Shown here: positions 7,492-16,756 of the stretch, piece after piece | How the letters are laid out: each line of letters starts with the position of its first letter | How positions within the stretch are numbered: the first letter of the stretch is position 1 | Source: Sandaracinobacteroides sayramensis | Lineage (GTDB): Bacteria; Pseudomonadota; Alphaproteobacteria; Sphingomonadales; Sphingomonadaceae | Direction of reading: 5' to 3' | Assembly (NCBI RefSeq): GCF_022014495.1 | Contig: NZ_JAKLSQ010000001.1 | Span: 286,739-350,738, forward strand | DNA: 64,000 nucleotides | The notes under the pieces: model-generated | What the model saw: the letters and a program-made list of their open reading frames with translations, nothing else | What the model was told of the DNA's origin: nothing | Databases searched by the model: none | Translations under genes and position numbers: made by a program

Positions 7492-9215
7492 GCCGTCGTC
7501 CGGCCCAGATGCACGTCGCGGAACTGCTGGCGCAGCGACACCTTGTCGATCTTGCCCGAGCCGAGCTTGGGCAGCGGCTCGTCAAGCACCCACACGCGTG
7601 CCGGCACCTTGAAGGCGGCCAGTTCGCGGCTGACGAACTGGATCACCGCTTCACCCTCCAGCCGCTCGCCAGCCTTGGGATAGACGACGGCGCCGACGAT
7701 CTCGCCCAGCCGGTCGTCCGGAAGCCCGAACACCGAAGCCTCGGCAACGGCGGGGTGGGCGTAGATGGCCGATTCCACCTCCACGGCGGAGACATTCTCG
7801 CCGCCGCGGATGATGATGTCCTTCTTGCGGTCGACGATGAAGAGATACTCATCCTCGTCCAGCCGGCCGAGGTCGCCCGAGCGGAACCAGCCGTCGGCGG
7901 TGAACGAGGCCGCCGTCGCCTCGGGCTTGTTCCAGTAACCCCTGACATTGCAGACCGAGCGGATGCAGACTTCGCCCACCTCGCCGGTGCCGAGTTGCTT
8001 CATGTCGTCGTCGAAAATGCCGATTTCCACCATGGGCTTCGTCGCGCGGCCGGTGGAATCGGGCTTCAGCCGGTAATTGTCGCGGATATTCCCGGCGCCG
8101 ACGGCGTTGGTTTCGGTCAGCCCGTAGCCGATCGCCGGATTCTTGCCCGGAAACGCCTCCGCCAGACGCGCCACATGCTCGGGCGGGCGCGCCGCGCCGC
8201 CGGCGGCGATGTCGAGCAGGGTGGAGAGGTCGTATTTGTCCCGGTCGGGATGCTGCATCAGCTCGAGGCTCATCGTCGGCACGCCGACGAAATAGGTCGC
8301 CTTCTCCCTCTCGATCAGTTGCAGCGCCTCGCCCGCGTCCCAGCGATACATGATGACGAGCTTCCGCCCGATGGCGATCGACACCAGCAGGATCGGCACG
8401 AGGCCGGTGATGTGGAACAGCGGCAGGTTCAGCAGCATCACCTGCTGCGCCGGAAGCGCGACGCCCTGCGCCATCGCCAGCTGCAGCATGGCAAGGCCCT
8501 GCACCAGATAGTTGAGCGCGCCCGACACGATGGAGCGGTGGGTGGCGACCGCCCCCTTCGGCGCCCCGGTGGAGCCGGAGGTGTACATGATCGTCGCATC
8601 GTCTTCGGGGTAGATCGGCGGCAGGAACCAGGGCGTCTCCGGGCTGGCGGCGATCGCGTCCTCCAGCGTTTGCGCCCCCATCTGTTCGGCCACCTGGTGG
8701 CTGGTGCGAACGGCGACGGCCGTCAGGTTCAGCCCTTCGATTTCATGGATTCGGCGCAACCGCTCCTCGTCCGCGAACACCAGGCGCGTGCCGGAATCCT
8801 TCAGGCCATAGGCCAGCTCGTCCGGCCGCCACCAGGCGTTCATCGGCACGACGACGGCGCCCAGCATGGTCGCGCCGATGAAGATCGGCGCCCATTCCGG
8901 ATAGTTGCGCATGGCGATGGCGATCCGGTCGCCCTTGGCTATGCCGTGCCGCGATTGCAGCATGGCCGCGATCCGCACCCCCTGCTTCTGCACATCGGCG
9001 AAGGTCAGCCGCTCGCCCTGATAGACGATGAACTCCTTGTCGGCGTTGGCGGTCAGGAAGAAGGCCAGATATTCGCGCAGCGATTGCGGCGCATGGTCGA
9101 ACACGGGATATTCCACCCCGCGCACGGTCGCCTTGCCGACGCCAAGCTGGCCGCCCGGTGCGGTGATTGCGGCAGTTGCGGCGTCAATCGCCTTGTCGAG
9201 TTCGGTCAGCGCCAT
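7488..9215 (-). CDS. Acyl-CoA synthetase (AMP-dependent, fatty-acid type)
   Basis: Activates a carboxylic acid to its CoA thioester through an acyl-AMP. It has 575 residues with the P-loop motif MYTSGSTGAPKG at about residue 213, the A5 motif GYGLTETNAVG, the hinge motif DGWFRSGDLGR and the C-terminal catalytic Lys in KLGSGKIDKV. It is followed by GNAT (overlap) and preceded by two acyl-CoA dehydrogenases, so the product probably feeds beta-oxidation. Chain length or steroid/terpenoid preference cannot be told. Confidence 0.93.
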   Translation of the reverse strand: MALTELDKAIDAATAAITAPGGQLGVGKATVRGVEYPVFDHAPQSLREYLAFFLTANADKEFIVYQGERLTFADVQKQGVRIAAMLQSRHGIAKGDRIAIAMRNYPEWAPIFIGATMLGAVVVPMNAWWRPDELAYGLKDSGTRLVFADEERLRRIHEIEGLNLTAVAVRTSHQVAEQMGAQTLEDAIAASPETPWFLPPIYPEDDATIMYTSGSTGAPKGAVATHRSIVSGALNYLVQGLAMLQLAMAQGVALPAQQVMLLNLPLFHITGLVPILLVSIAIGRKLVIMYRWDAGEALQLIEREKATYFVGVPTMSLELMQHPDRDKYDLSTLLDIAAGGAARPPEHVARLAEAFPGKNPAIGYGLTETNAVGAGNIRDNYRLKPDSTGRATKPMVEIGIFDDDMKQLGTGEVGEVCIRSVCNVRGYWNKPEATAASFTADGWFRSGDLGRLDEDEYLFIVDRKKDIIIRGGENVSAVEVESAIYAHPAVAEASVFGLPDDRLGEIVGAVVYPKAGERLEGEAVIQFVSRELAAFKVPARVWVLDEPLPKLGSGKIDKVSLRQQFRDVHLGRTTA

Positions 9216-9225
9216 TTCTCTCCCC

Positions 9226-10365
9226 TCAATAGTTCAGCAGCCGGGCGACCCTGTCCGCCTGAAAGGCGGTGTCGCCGAAAGTCTCCTGCGCGGCCCTCGC
9301 CCGCTTCATGTAGAAGCCGATATCGAACTCGTCCGTCATACCGATGCCGCCATGCATCTGAACAGCCTCATTCGTCGCAAGCCTGCACACATCGCCGGCT
9401 TTCGCCTTGGCCAGCGCCACGAAGAAGGGCGCGCGCGCATCGCCCTCGTCCAGCGCCGTCAGCGCCTTCAAGGTGGCCGAACGGGCCAGCTCCATCTCGC
9501 AGAACAGATGCGCGGCGCGATGCTGCAGCGCCTGAAAGCTGCCGATCTTCACCCCGAACTGCTCCCGGTTCTTCAGATAGTCGACGGTCGCGTCGAAGCT
9601 CTGCCCGGAAACCCCCAGCATTTCCGCGGCAAGGCAGGCGCGCCCGACATCGAGCGCGGCTTCCAGCGTCGCGAAGCCCTCGCCGATTCCGCCGAGCACA
9701 TCGGCGCCGTCCACCTGCACGCCCTCCAGCGCGATTTCGGCGGCGTTGCGGCTGTCCACCATCGCGCGGCGCTTCACCGAAACGCCGGCCGCTTTCGGAT
9801 CGACAAGGAAGAGGGTGATCCCCGCAGGCGCCCCCTCCTCGCCACTGGTGCGGGCGGCGACGATCAGCCGGTCCGCCACATGCCCGTCCAGCACGAAGGG
9901 CTTGGCGCCGGTCAGACGGAAGCCGTTCCCCGAGCTTTCAGCCCGCGCCGCCACGAAATGCGGCTGGTGGCGCGGCTTTTCGTCGGCGGCGAGCGCCACG
10001 ATAAGCTCGGCCGAGGCGATCTTCGGCAGCAAGGCCGCCTTCTGCTCGTCGGAGCCGGCCTTCGCGATCGCCGTCGCCGCCAGCACCGAGGCGGACAGGA
10101 AGGGCGAGAGCGACAGGTTGCGGCCGATCGCTTCCTGGATGAGGCCGGCGGCGACCATTCCCAGCCCGGCGCCGCCATATTGCTCGGGAATGGCGACTCC
10201 GGCGAAGCCCATTTCCGCCATCTTCGCCCACAGCCCCCGGTCGAAACCGTCAGGGTCGTGGCTGTCGCGCAGCTTGCGAAGCTGGCCGACGGGTGCGTGT
10301 TCGGCGAAGAAACCTTCGGCGGTTTCCTTCACCATGCGCTGCTCTTCGTTCAGGACAAGCACCAT
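9226..10365 (-). CDS. Acyl-CoA dehydrogenase, probable non-catalytic partner subunit
   Basis: 379 residues with an acyl-CoA dehydrogenase N-domain (EEQYGGAGLGMVAAGLIQEAIGRN), a middle domain, and a C-domain ending MHGGIGMTDEFDIGFYMKRA. The C-terminal position that normally carries EGTSE or EGGTSE reads RAAQETFGDTAF, so the usual catalytic base motif is absent. The start at 10365 (MVLVLNEEQ) is taken over 10389, which would overlap the previous gene. It lies 4 bp after the other dehydrogenase, suggesting a mixed complex. Confidence 0.88.
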   Translation of the reverse strand: MVLVLNEEQRMVKETAEGFFAEHAPVGQLRKLRDSHDPDGFDRGLWAKMAEMGFAGVAIPEQYGGAGLGMVAAGLIQEAIGRNLSLSPFLSASVLAATAIAKAGSDEQKAALLPKIASAELIVALAADEKPRHQPHFVAARAESSGNGFRLTGAKPFVLDGHVADRLIVAARTSGEEGAPAGITLFLVDPKAAGVSVKRRAMVDSRNAAEIALEGVQVDGADVLGGIGEGFATLEAALDVGRACLAAEMLGVSGQSFDATVDYLKNREQFGVKIGSFQALQHRAAHLFCEMELARSATLKALTALDEGDARAPFFVALAKAKAGDVCRLATNEAVQMHGGIGMTDEFDIGFYMKRARAAQETFGDTAFQADRVARLLNY

Positions 10366-10369
10366 CGGA

Positions 10370-11563
10370 TCAGGCCCCCGGCAAGCCAAGCACGCGCTTG
10401 GCGATGATGTTCAACTGCACTTCCGACGTTCCCCCCTCGATGGAATTGGCGCGGCTTCTCAGCCACTCCCGCGCCAGATCCCCCTCCTCCGGGCCTTCGC
10501 CTTCCCAGCTAAGGCCGTCGCTGCCCGAAATGCTCATCAGCAATTCGCGGCGCTGCTTGTTAAGCTCGGTGCCGGCATATTTCAGCATGGAGGAAAGCGC
10601 CCCCACGCCTTGCCCGGCCTTCGCCTCGTCCTTCACCCGCTCCATGGTGAGGGCGAAAGCGTAGGAGTCGATTTCGTGGCGCACGATGTCGGCCCGGAGC
10701 ACGCCATCCTTCAGCCGCCCGTCGCGGCCGGTGCCGATCGATCTTTTGGCGATCTGGTGCATTGATTCGCGGCCGAGGGAGCCCATGTCGCCGATCATCT
10801 CCCGCTCGTGCGTCAGCAGATATTTGGCGATGTCCCAGCCCTTGCCGGCGGTGCCGACGAGATTTTCCTGCGGCACCCGCACATCGTCGAAGAAGGTCTG
10901 GCAGAAGGGCGAGTAGCCGGAGATCAGCTTGATCGGGCTGGTGGAGACGCCGGGGCTTTCCATGTCGAACAGCAGGAAGGAAATGCCCAGATGCTTGGGC
11001 GCCACCGGATCGGTGCGCACCAGGCAGAAGATCCAGTCCGCCTGGTCGGCGTAGCTCGTCCAGATCTTGCTGCCGTTCACCACATATTCGTCGCCGTCGG
11101 GCAAGGCGGAGGTGCGAAGCGAGGCGAGGTCCGACCCGGCGCCCGGCTCGGAATAGCCCTGGCACCAGCGGATCTCGCCACGGGCGATCTTCGGCAGATG
11201 CGCCTGCTTCTGCGCTTCATTGCCATATTTCAGCAGCGCCGGGCCGAGCATCCAGATGCCGAAGCTGGAAAGCGGCGGGCGCGCCTTCAGCCGCCGCATC
11301 TCCTGCGCCAGGATTCGCGCCTCGTCCTTCGAAAGCCCGCCGCCGCCATAGGCGCGCGGCCATTGCGGCACCGTCCAGCCGCGCGCCGCCATCCGCTCCA
11401 GCCAGAGCCTCTGCGCCTCGCTCTGGAACCGCCATTTCCGCCCGCCCCAGCAGATGTCGCCGTCGCCCTGCACCGGCTGGCGCATTTCTTCCGGGCAATT
11501 GGCCTCCAGCCAGGCACGCGTTTCGGCGCGGAAGGCCTGCAGTTCGGGCGTTTCGTCCATCAT
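10370..11563 (-). CDS. Acyl-CoA dehydrogenase, catalytic type
   Basis: FAD enzyme that makes enoyl-CoA from acyl-CoA. About 397 residues, with QGYSEPGAGSDLASLRTSA (FAD/substrate loop) and the C-terminal IEGGTSEVQLNIIAKRVLGLPG containing the catalytic Glu motif. The tandem ATGs at 11563 and 11560 are both preceded by GGAGAGG, so the exact start is uncertain by one codon; the frame upstream of them is not conserved. First gene of a minus-strand operon with a second dehydrogenase and an acyl-CoA synthetase; divergent from lgt. Confidence 0.92.
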   Translation of the reverse strand: MMDETPELQAFRAETRAWLEANCPEEMRQPVQGDGDICWGGRKWRFQSEAQRLWLERMAARGWTVPQWPRAYGGGGLSKDEARILAQEMRRLKARPPLSSFGIWMLGPALLKYGNEAQKQAHLPKIARGEIRWCQGYSEPGAGSDLASLRTSALPDGDEYVVNGSKIWTSYADQADWIFCLVRTDPVAPKHLGISFLLFDMESPGVSTSPIKLISGYSPFCQTFFDDVRVPQENLVGTAGKGWDIAKYLLTHEREMIGDMGSLGRESMHQIAKRSIGTGRDGRLKDGVLRADIVRHEIDSYAFALTMERVKDEAKAGQGVGALSSMLKYAGTELNKQRRELLMSISGSDGLSWEGEGPEEGDLAREWLRSRANSIEGGTSEVQLNIIAKRVLGLPGA

Positions 11564-11634
11564 GTCCTCTCCACATCCATCCGGACGCAAGCAGCCGGTG
11601 GCGCTTCGCCTCTTCTGCCGATATGGAAAGCAGC

Positions 11635-12456
11635 ATGGAGTTCTTCCACGCACCTGTTCAATGGGAGAGCCTCGGGCTCGACCCCGTCGCCCTCGAGATC
11701 GGCCCGCTCGCCCTGCGCTGGTACAGCCTTGCCTATATATTGGGCATATTGGCCGGCTGGTGGCTGCTGCTGAAGATGGTGAAGCGCGCCGGCAGCCCGA
11801 TGACCGGCAAGCATGTGGACGACCTAGTGAGCTGGTGCACGCTGGGCGTGATCCTGGGCGGACGCATGGCCTATGTGATCTTCTACAACCCCGGCCAGTA
11901 TCTGGAGGATCCGCTGGCGATCCTGAAGCTGTGGGAAGGCGGCATGGCCTTTCACGGCGGTCTTGCGGGCGTCATCCTCGCCATATTTCTCTACGCCCGG
12001 TCGAAGGGGCTCTCGGCGCTTCGAATTCTCGATTATGTCGCGGTCGTCACCCCGATCGGCCTGCTGCTGGGCCGCTTCGCCAATTTCGTGAACGGCGAAC
12101 TGTGGGGCCGGCCGACGGACGGAAGCTGGGGCATCATCTTCCCGGACGCCGGCCCGGAACCGCGCCACCCCAGCCAGCTTTACGAAGCGGCGCTGGAAGG
12201 GGCGTTGCTGCTGCTCCTGCTGAACATCCTCTTCTGGTTCACCAGCGCCCGGATGAAGCCCGGCCTGCTGGGCGGCCTGTTCATCACCGGCTATGGGCTT
12301 TCGCGCTTCCTGATCGAATTCCTGCGCGAGCCGGACGTGCAACTGGGCGTGCTTCCGGTGGGGCTGACGATGGGGCAGATGCTGTCCCTGCCGATGATCT
12401 TCTTCGGCCTGTGGCTGCTGGCCACCTGCAACCGCCGCCAGCCCGTCATCGCGTGA
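11635..12456 (+). CDS. lgt: Prolipoprotein diacylglyceryl transferase
   Basis: Inner-membrane enzyme that moves diacylglycerol from phosphatidylglycerol to the lipobox Cys of prolipoproteins. It shows AFHGGL (essential His) and the Lgt signature GRFANFVNGELWGRPTDG, then HPSQLYEA, among seven hydrophobic segments. The ATG at 11635 is preceded by GGAAAGCAGC; the ATG at 11623 has no ribosome site. 273 residues. Its stop overlaps the GTG of the methyltransferase (GTGA), so the two are coupled. Confidence 0.95.
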   Translation: MEFFHAPVQWESLGLDPVALEIGPLALRWYSLAYILGILAGWWLLLKMVKRAGSPMTGKHVDDLVSWCTLGVILGGRMAYVIFYNPGQYLEDPLAILKLWEGGMAFHGGLAGVILAIFLYARSKGLSALRILDYVAVVTPIGLLLGRFANFVNGELWGRPTDGSWGIIFPDAGPEPRHPSQLYEAALEGALLLLLLNILFWFTSARMKPGLLGGLFITGYGLSRFLIEFLREPDVQLGVLPVGLTMGQMLSLPMIFFGLWLLATCNRRQPVIA

Positions 12457-13502
12457 TCGCCCAGCTGGAGGACATGCTGCGGCAGCAGGGGCCGCTGCCG
12501 CTCGCCCGGGTGATGGCGCTGGCGGCGGAGCATTATTACGCCACGAAGGAACCGTTCGGCGCCTACGGCGATTTCGTGACCGCGCCGGAAATCTCGCAGA
12601 TGTTCGGGGAGCTGATCGGCCTGTGGCTGGCGGACATCTGGCAGAGGGCCGAGGCGCCTTCGCCGGTGATCCTCGCCGAACTCGGGCCGGGGCGCGGAAC
12701 GCTGATGCTGGACGCGCTGAGGGCCATCGGCCGCGCCGCGCCGGCTTTGCGCGAGGCGCTGCAATTGCATCTGGTGGAGAAAAGCCCGCGCCTGCGCGCT
12801 ATCCAGGCCAACGCCCTGCCCGACGCCCGCTGGCACGACGATCTGTCGACGCTGCCGGTCGACGCGCCGCTGCTGCTGGTCGCGAACGAGTTTCTGGACG
12901 CCCTGCCGCTGACCCAGTTCGAGAAGCTGGAGGATGGCTGGGTGATGCGCCGGGTGGAATCCGGCCCCCGCTGGGACCGCTCGGTGGGCGCGAACCTGCA
13001 TTTCATCCCTGCGGAACTGCGCGACGCGCGCATGGGCAGCGTGCATGAACGCAATTTCGGCTCGGAGCAGCTTGCCTCCGCCATCGCCAAGCGGCTGGCG
13101 GCGCAGGGTGGAGCGGCCCTCTTCATCGATTATGGCTATCAGGGGCCGGCGCTGGGCGACACCTTGCAGGCGATCAAGGGCGGCCAGTTCGCCGATCCGC
13201 TGGAAACACTGGGGGAGGCGGACCTTTCCGCCCATGTCGATTTCACCGCCATCGGCCGGGCGGTCGGCGGGCAGGCGCAGGTCTTCGGTCCGGCGGCGCA
13301 GGGGGTGTTTCTGGAAGCGCTCGGCCTTGGCGCCCGCGCGGAAGCGCTGAAAGGCCCGGCCAGCATCGAGCGGCGGGCGGAAGTGGAGGCGGCACGCGCG
13401 CGTCTCTCGTCGCCGGGCGCCATGGGCCGGCTGTTCCAGGCGCTGGCGATCGTCGCGCCCGGCTGGCCAGCGCCCGCCGGATTCCCTACATCGACGGCAT
13501 GA
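12453..13502 (+). CDS. NDUFAF7/MidA-type SAM-dependent methyltransferase (DUF185)
   Basis: 349 residues. The SAM site is VILAELGPGRGTLMLDALRA, followed by LHLVEKSPRLRAIQ and LLLVANEFLDALPLTQF, which is diagnostic of the family whose mitochondrial member methylates an arginine of a complex I subunit. The bacterial substrate is not established. The GTG at 12453 overlaps the lgt stop by 4 bp; no ATG lies near this conserved start (LEDMLRQQGPLPLARVM). Its end overlaps the next gene by ATGA. Confidence 0.9.
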   Translation: MIAQLEDMLRQQGPLPLARVMALAAEHYYATKEPFGAYGDFVTAPEISQMFGELIGLWLADIWQRAEAPSPVILAELGPGRGTLMLDALRAIGRAAPALREALQLHLVEKSPRLRAIQANALPDARWHDDLSTLPVDAPLLLVANEFLDALPLTQFEKLEDGWVMRRVESGPRWDRSVGANLHFIPAELRDARMGSVHERNFGSEQLASAIAKRLAAQGGAALFIDYGYQGPALGDTLQAIKGGQFADPLETLGEADLSAHVDFTAIGRAVGGQAQVFGPAAQGVFLEALGLGARAEALKGPASIERRAEVEAARARLSSPGAMGRLFQALAIVAPGWPAPAGFPTSTA

Positions 13503-15298
13503 CCTTCCAGACCCGACTCACCCGCCTGCGCGAAGCCCTTTCCAACGCGAAGCTGGACGGCTTCATCATCCCGCTGACCGACGAGCATATGTCGGAATAT
13601 GTCGGCGCCTATGCCCGGCGGCTGGAATGGCTGACGGGCTTCCAGGGCAGCGCCGGATCGGCGGTGGTGCTGGCGGACAGAGCGGCGATCTTCGTCGACG
13701 GGCGCTACACCGTGCAGGTGCGGGCGCAGGTGGATGGCGCGCTCTATGAGTATCGCTCGGTCCCGGCCGAGCCGCCGCATCTGTGGATCGCCGAGCAGGC
13801 GGGCGAAGGCGCGCGCATCGGCTACGACCCGTGGCTCACCACCCGCGCCTTCCTGCGCACGGCCGAAGCCGCTCTGGCGCCAAAGGGCATCGCGCTGGTG
13901 CCGGTGGCCAGCAACCCCGTGGACGGCATCTGGGACGATCAACCCGCCCCCTCCACTGCACCGGCCGAAGCGCTGGGCGACGAATTCACCGGCCGCCCTT
14001 CGGCCGACAAGCGCCGGGCGATCGCCGCCGAACTGAAGAAGGCAGGCGCCGACGCGGTGCTGCTGTCCGCGCTCGATTCCATCGCCTGGCTGTTCAACAT
14101 CCGTGGCACGGACATTTCCCGCACCCCGGTGGTGCGCGCCTTCGCGATCCTGCGCGCGGACGGCAGCGCCACCCTCTACACCGATCCGGTGAAGATCCCG
14201 GCGGAGGTGAAGGCGCATCTGGGGCCGGACGTCGCGATCGAACCCTATGACGCCTTCGGACCGGCGCTGGAGCGACTGGAAGGCACGGTGATGCTGGACC
14301 CGGCCTGGTCGGTGGCGGCGATCTTCGAGGCATTAGGTCGTGGGAAGGCGCGCGTCGTCGAGGCGCGGGACCCGACCACATTGCCGAAGGCCGCCAAGAA
14401 TCCGACCGAGCTTGCCGGCATGCGCGCCGCGCATGTCCGCGACGGGGCGGCCATCTCCCGCTTCCTGCACAGCCTGGACACCGCGCCGCCGGCGGACGAA
14501 CTCGACGCCTCCGACCGGCTGGAGGCCTTCCGCCGCGAATCGAATCTGCTGAAGGACCTCTCGTTCGACAGCATCTCGGCCATCGGCCCGAATGCGGCGC
14601 TGCCCCATTACCATTCGGAACCGGCCACCAACCGCGCCTTCGCTGGCGAGCAGATCTATTTGATCGATTCCGGCGGCCAGTATCCGGACGGCACCACCGA
14701 CATCACCCGCACCGTCGCCATCGGCACCCCGACCGCCGAAATGCAGGACCGCTACACCCGCGTTCTGAAGGGGCATATCGCGCTCGCCACCGCGCGCTTC
14801 CCCAAGGGCACGCGCGGCGGCCAGCTCGACATATTGGCGCGGCAGTTCCTCTGGGCCGCTGGCCTCGACTACGCCCATGGCACCGGCCATGGTGTCGGCC
14901 ATTATCTGAGCGTGCACGAAGGGCCGCAGCGGATCGCCGCCGCCGTCGGCGCCCCGGGCGTGGAGGAAGTGCTGCTGCCCGGCATGCTGCTGTCGAACGA
15001 GCCTGGCTATTACAAGGTCGGCGAATATGGAATCCGCATCGAGAATCTGGTGATCGTGCGGGAAGACCCGCGCCCCGGAGATCTGGAGCCGATGCTGGCC
15101 TTCGAGACCATCACGCTGGCCCCGATCGACAAGCGGCTGGTGGAGCCGGCGCTGATGACCGAAGCCGAGATAGAGTGGTTCGACCAGTACCACGCCCGCG
15201 TGCGCGAGGCGCTGCAGCCGCTCCTGTCCGGCGCGGCGAAGGAGTGGCTGCTGGACGCCACGGCGCCGCTGCTGCAATCCGCCCAGGCTGCCGCCTGA
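13499..15298 (+). CDS. M24 family aminopeptidase P (Xaa-Pro aminopeptidase)
   Basis: 599 residues, the long form of aminopeptidase P with two creatinase-like N-domains and a C-terminal pita-bread domain. Metal ligands are visible in order: Asp in YLIDSGGQYPDG, Asp in TTDITRT, His in GTGHGVGHYLSVHEGP, Glu in LLSNEPGYY and Glu in LAFETITLAP. It removes N-terminal residues that precede proline. The start ATGA overlaps the methyltransferase stop. Length and domain plan match the eukaryotic-like cytosolic type found in many alphaproteobacteria. Confidence 0.94.
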   Translation: MTFQTRLTRLREALSNAKLDGFIIPLTDEHMSEYVGAYARRLEWLTGFQGSAGSAVVLADRAAIFVDGRYTVQVRAQVDGALYEYRSVPAEPPHLWIAEQAGEGARIGYDPWLTTRAFLRTAEAALAPKGIALVPVASNPVDGIWDDQPAPSTAPAEALGDEFTGRPSADKRRAIAAELKKAGADAVLLSALDSIAWLFNIRGTDISRTPVVRAFAILRADGSATLYTDPVKIPAEVKAHLGPDVAIEPYDAFGPALERLEGTVMLDPAWSVAAIFEALGRGKARVVEARDPTTLPKAAKNPTELAGMRAAHVRDGAAISRFLHSLDTAPPADELDASDRLEAFRRESNLLKDLSFDSISAIGPNAALPHYHSEPATNRAFAGEQIYLIDSGGQYPDGTTDITRTVAIGTPTAEMQDRYTRVLKGHIALATARFPKGTRGGQLDILARQFLWAAGLDYAHGTGHGVGHYLSVHEGPQRIAAAVGAPGVEEVLLPGMLLSNEPGYYKVGEYGIRIENLVIVREDPRPGDLEPMLAFETITLAPIDKRLVEPALMTEAEIEWFDQYHARVREALQPLLSGAAKEWLLDATAPLLQSAQAAA

Positions 15299-15376
15299 GG
15301 CGGGAAGCTTCGCCGCCTTTCGCGGTTGCCATGCGGTTGTCACCCCCCTGTCACCCCGGCGTGGCAAGGATGGAAC

Positions 15377-16042
15377 ATGCCTGCGAAATTCACCCTTCCG
15401 CCGCTGCCGTTCGATCCCGAGGCGCTCGCCCCAGCCATTTCGTCGGCAACCTTCGCCCAGCACCATGCCGGCCATCACCAGGCCTATGTGGACAAGCTGA
15501 ACATTCTGGCGGAAGAGGAAGGGCTGGATGACGCGAGCCTCGTGGAGATCATCCGCGAACGCGCCGACGCCGACCCGGAAGAGGTGTCCGAGCTCATTTC
15601 GGCGGGCGAGCTGTTCGTGCACGCCGCGCAGCATTTCAACCACAGCTTCTACTGGAAGAGCCTGAGCCCGAACGGCGGCGAGCCGACCGGCGAGCTTCTG
15701 AAGGCGATCGAAAAGACCTTCGGCTCCTTCGAAGAGCTGAAGGCGGAAATGGTGAAGCAGGGCCTCGACCATTTCGCCAGCGGCTGGCTGTGGCTGGTCG
15801 CCGACGACGATGAGCTGGAGCTGATCTCCACCCATGACGCCCAGACGCCGCTGATCGAGGAGGACATGAAGCCGCTCCTCGTCGTCGATCTCTGGGAACA
15901 TGCCTATTATCTCGACCACCAGCGGGCGCGGAAAGCCTATCTGGAAGCCGTGGTCGGCAAGCATTTGAACTGGGAATTCGCCGCCGAGGCCTTCGCCGCC
16001 GACGATGTCGATGAACTGGAACTGGGCATCGACAACGGCTAA
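15377..16042 (+). CDS. sodB: Superoxide dismutase, Fe/Mn family, probably iron type
   Basis: Converts superoxide to peroxide and oxygen. 221 residues. Metal ligands sit in TFAQHHAGHHQAYVDKLN (His), FNHSFYW (His) and VVDLWEHAYYLDHQ (Asp and His). The AAQHFNHSFYW motif carries the Gln typical of iron enzymes, although metal choice is not certain from sequence. The protein has an unusual acidic tail, DDVDELELGIDNG. The ATG at 15377 is preceded by AAGGATGGAAC; the earlier in-frame ATG at 15326 adds an unconserved leader. Confidence 0.93.
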   Translation: MPAKFTLPPLPFDPEALAPAISSATFAQHHAGHHQAYVDKLNILAEEEGLDDASLVEIIRERADADPEEVSELISAGELFVHAAQHFNHSFYWKSLSPNGGEPTGELLKAIEKTFGSFEELKAEMVKQGLDHFASGWLWLVADDDELELISTHDAQTPLIEEDMKPLLVVDLWEHAYYLDHQRARKAYLEAVVGKHLNWEFAAEAFAADDVDELELGIDNG

Positions 16043-16084
16043 GCCGATCCGCCGCAGAAAGGAAGAAGGCGCCCTTTCCCGGCT

Positions 16085-16756
16085 TCAGCAGAGCGCCGCG
16101 AACTTCTCCACCGCGTCCGTCGGGCCGGAAATGATCAGCAGGTCCGACATGTAGATGACCATGTCGGGCGCGGCCTGGAGGAAGGCCTCGCGCGGGCGCT
16201 TAACACCCACCACGCCGACACCATGGCTCGCCTGCACATTGGTTTCCGCCAGCGTCTTCCCGGCCATGAAAGTGGGCGCGCGCGTCTTCACGATGGCGAA
16301 ATCGTCGTCGAAGGCGATGAAATCCATCATCTTGCCGGTGACGAGATGCGCCACTCGCTCGCCCATCTCGGCTTCGGGATAGACGACATGCGTCGCCCCC
16401 ACCCGCTCCAGGATGCGGCCGTGGTTGGCGTTCACCGCCTTCGCCCAGATGTCGCGGCAGCCGCATTCCAGCAGCGCCACCACCGTCAGCACGCTCGATT
16501 CGATGTCGGAACCGATCCCCACCACGGCATGCGCCATTTCGCCGGCGCCCAGCTTGCGCAAGGTGGCGGTGCTGGTGGTGTCGGCCTGCACCACATGCGT
16601 CAGCTCTTCGGACAAGGCCTGCACCATGTCCATATTCTCGTCCACGCCCAGCACTTCATGGCCGAGCTGCGTCAGCGAGCGGGCGACCGAGGTGCCGAAG
16701 CGGCCAAGGCCGATCACCATCACCGGCGGGGCGCCGTTCTTCCTGTCAGCCGACAA
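16085..16756 (-). CDS. TrkA/KtrA-type K+ channel regulatory subunit (RCK domain)
   Basis: 223 residues, cytoplasmic gating ring subunit of a potassium uptake system. An RCK-N Rossmann fold begins VMVIGLGRFGTSVARSL and continues EVLGVDENMDMVQAL; an RCK-C domain follows. One RCK unit rather than two points to the KtrA-like layout. The start is TTG at 16756, supported by GAGGAGAG just before it; it lies inside the end of the transporter gene (11-bp overlap), so the two are coupled. Confidence 0.9.
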   Translation of the reverse strand: MSADRKNGAPPVMVIGLGRFGTSVARSLTQLGHEVLGVDENMDMVQALSEELTHVVQADTTSTATLRKLGAGEMAHAVVGIGSDIESSVLTVVALLECGCRDIWAKAVNANHGRILERVGATHVVYPEAEMGERVAHLVTGKMMDFIAFDDDFAIVKTRAPTFMAGKTLAETNVQASHGVGVVGVKRPREAFLQAAPDMVIYMSDLLIISGPTDAVEKFAALC

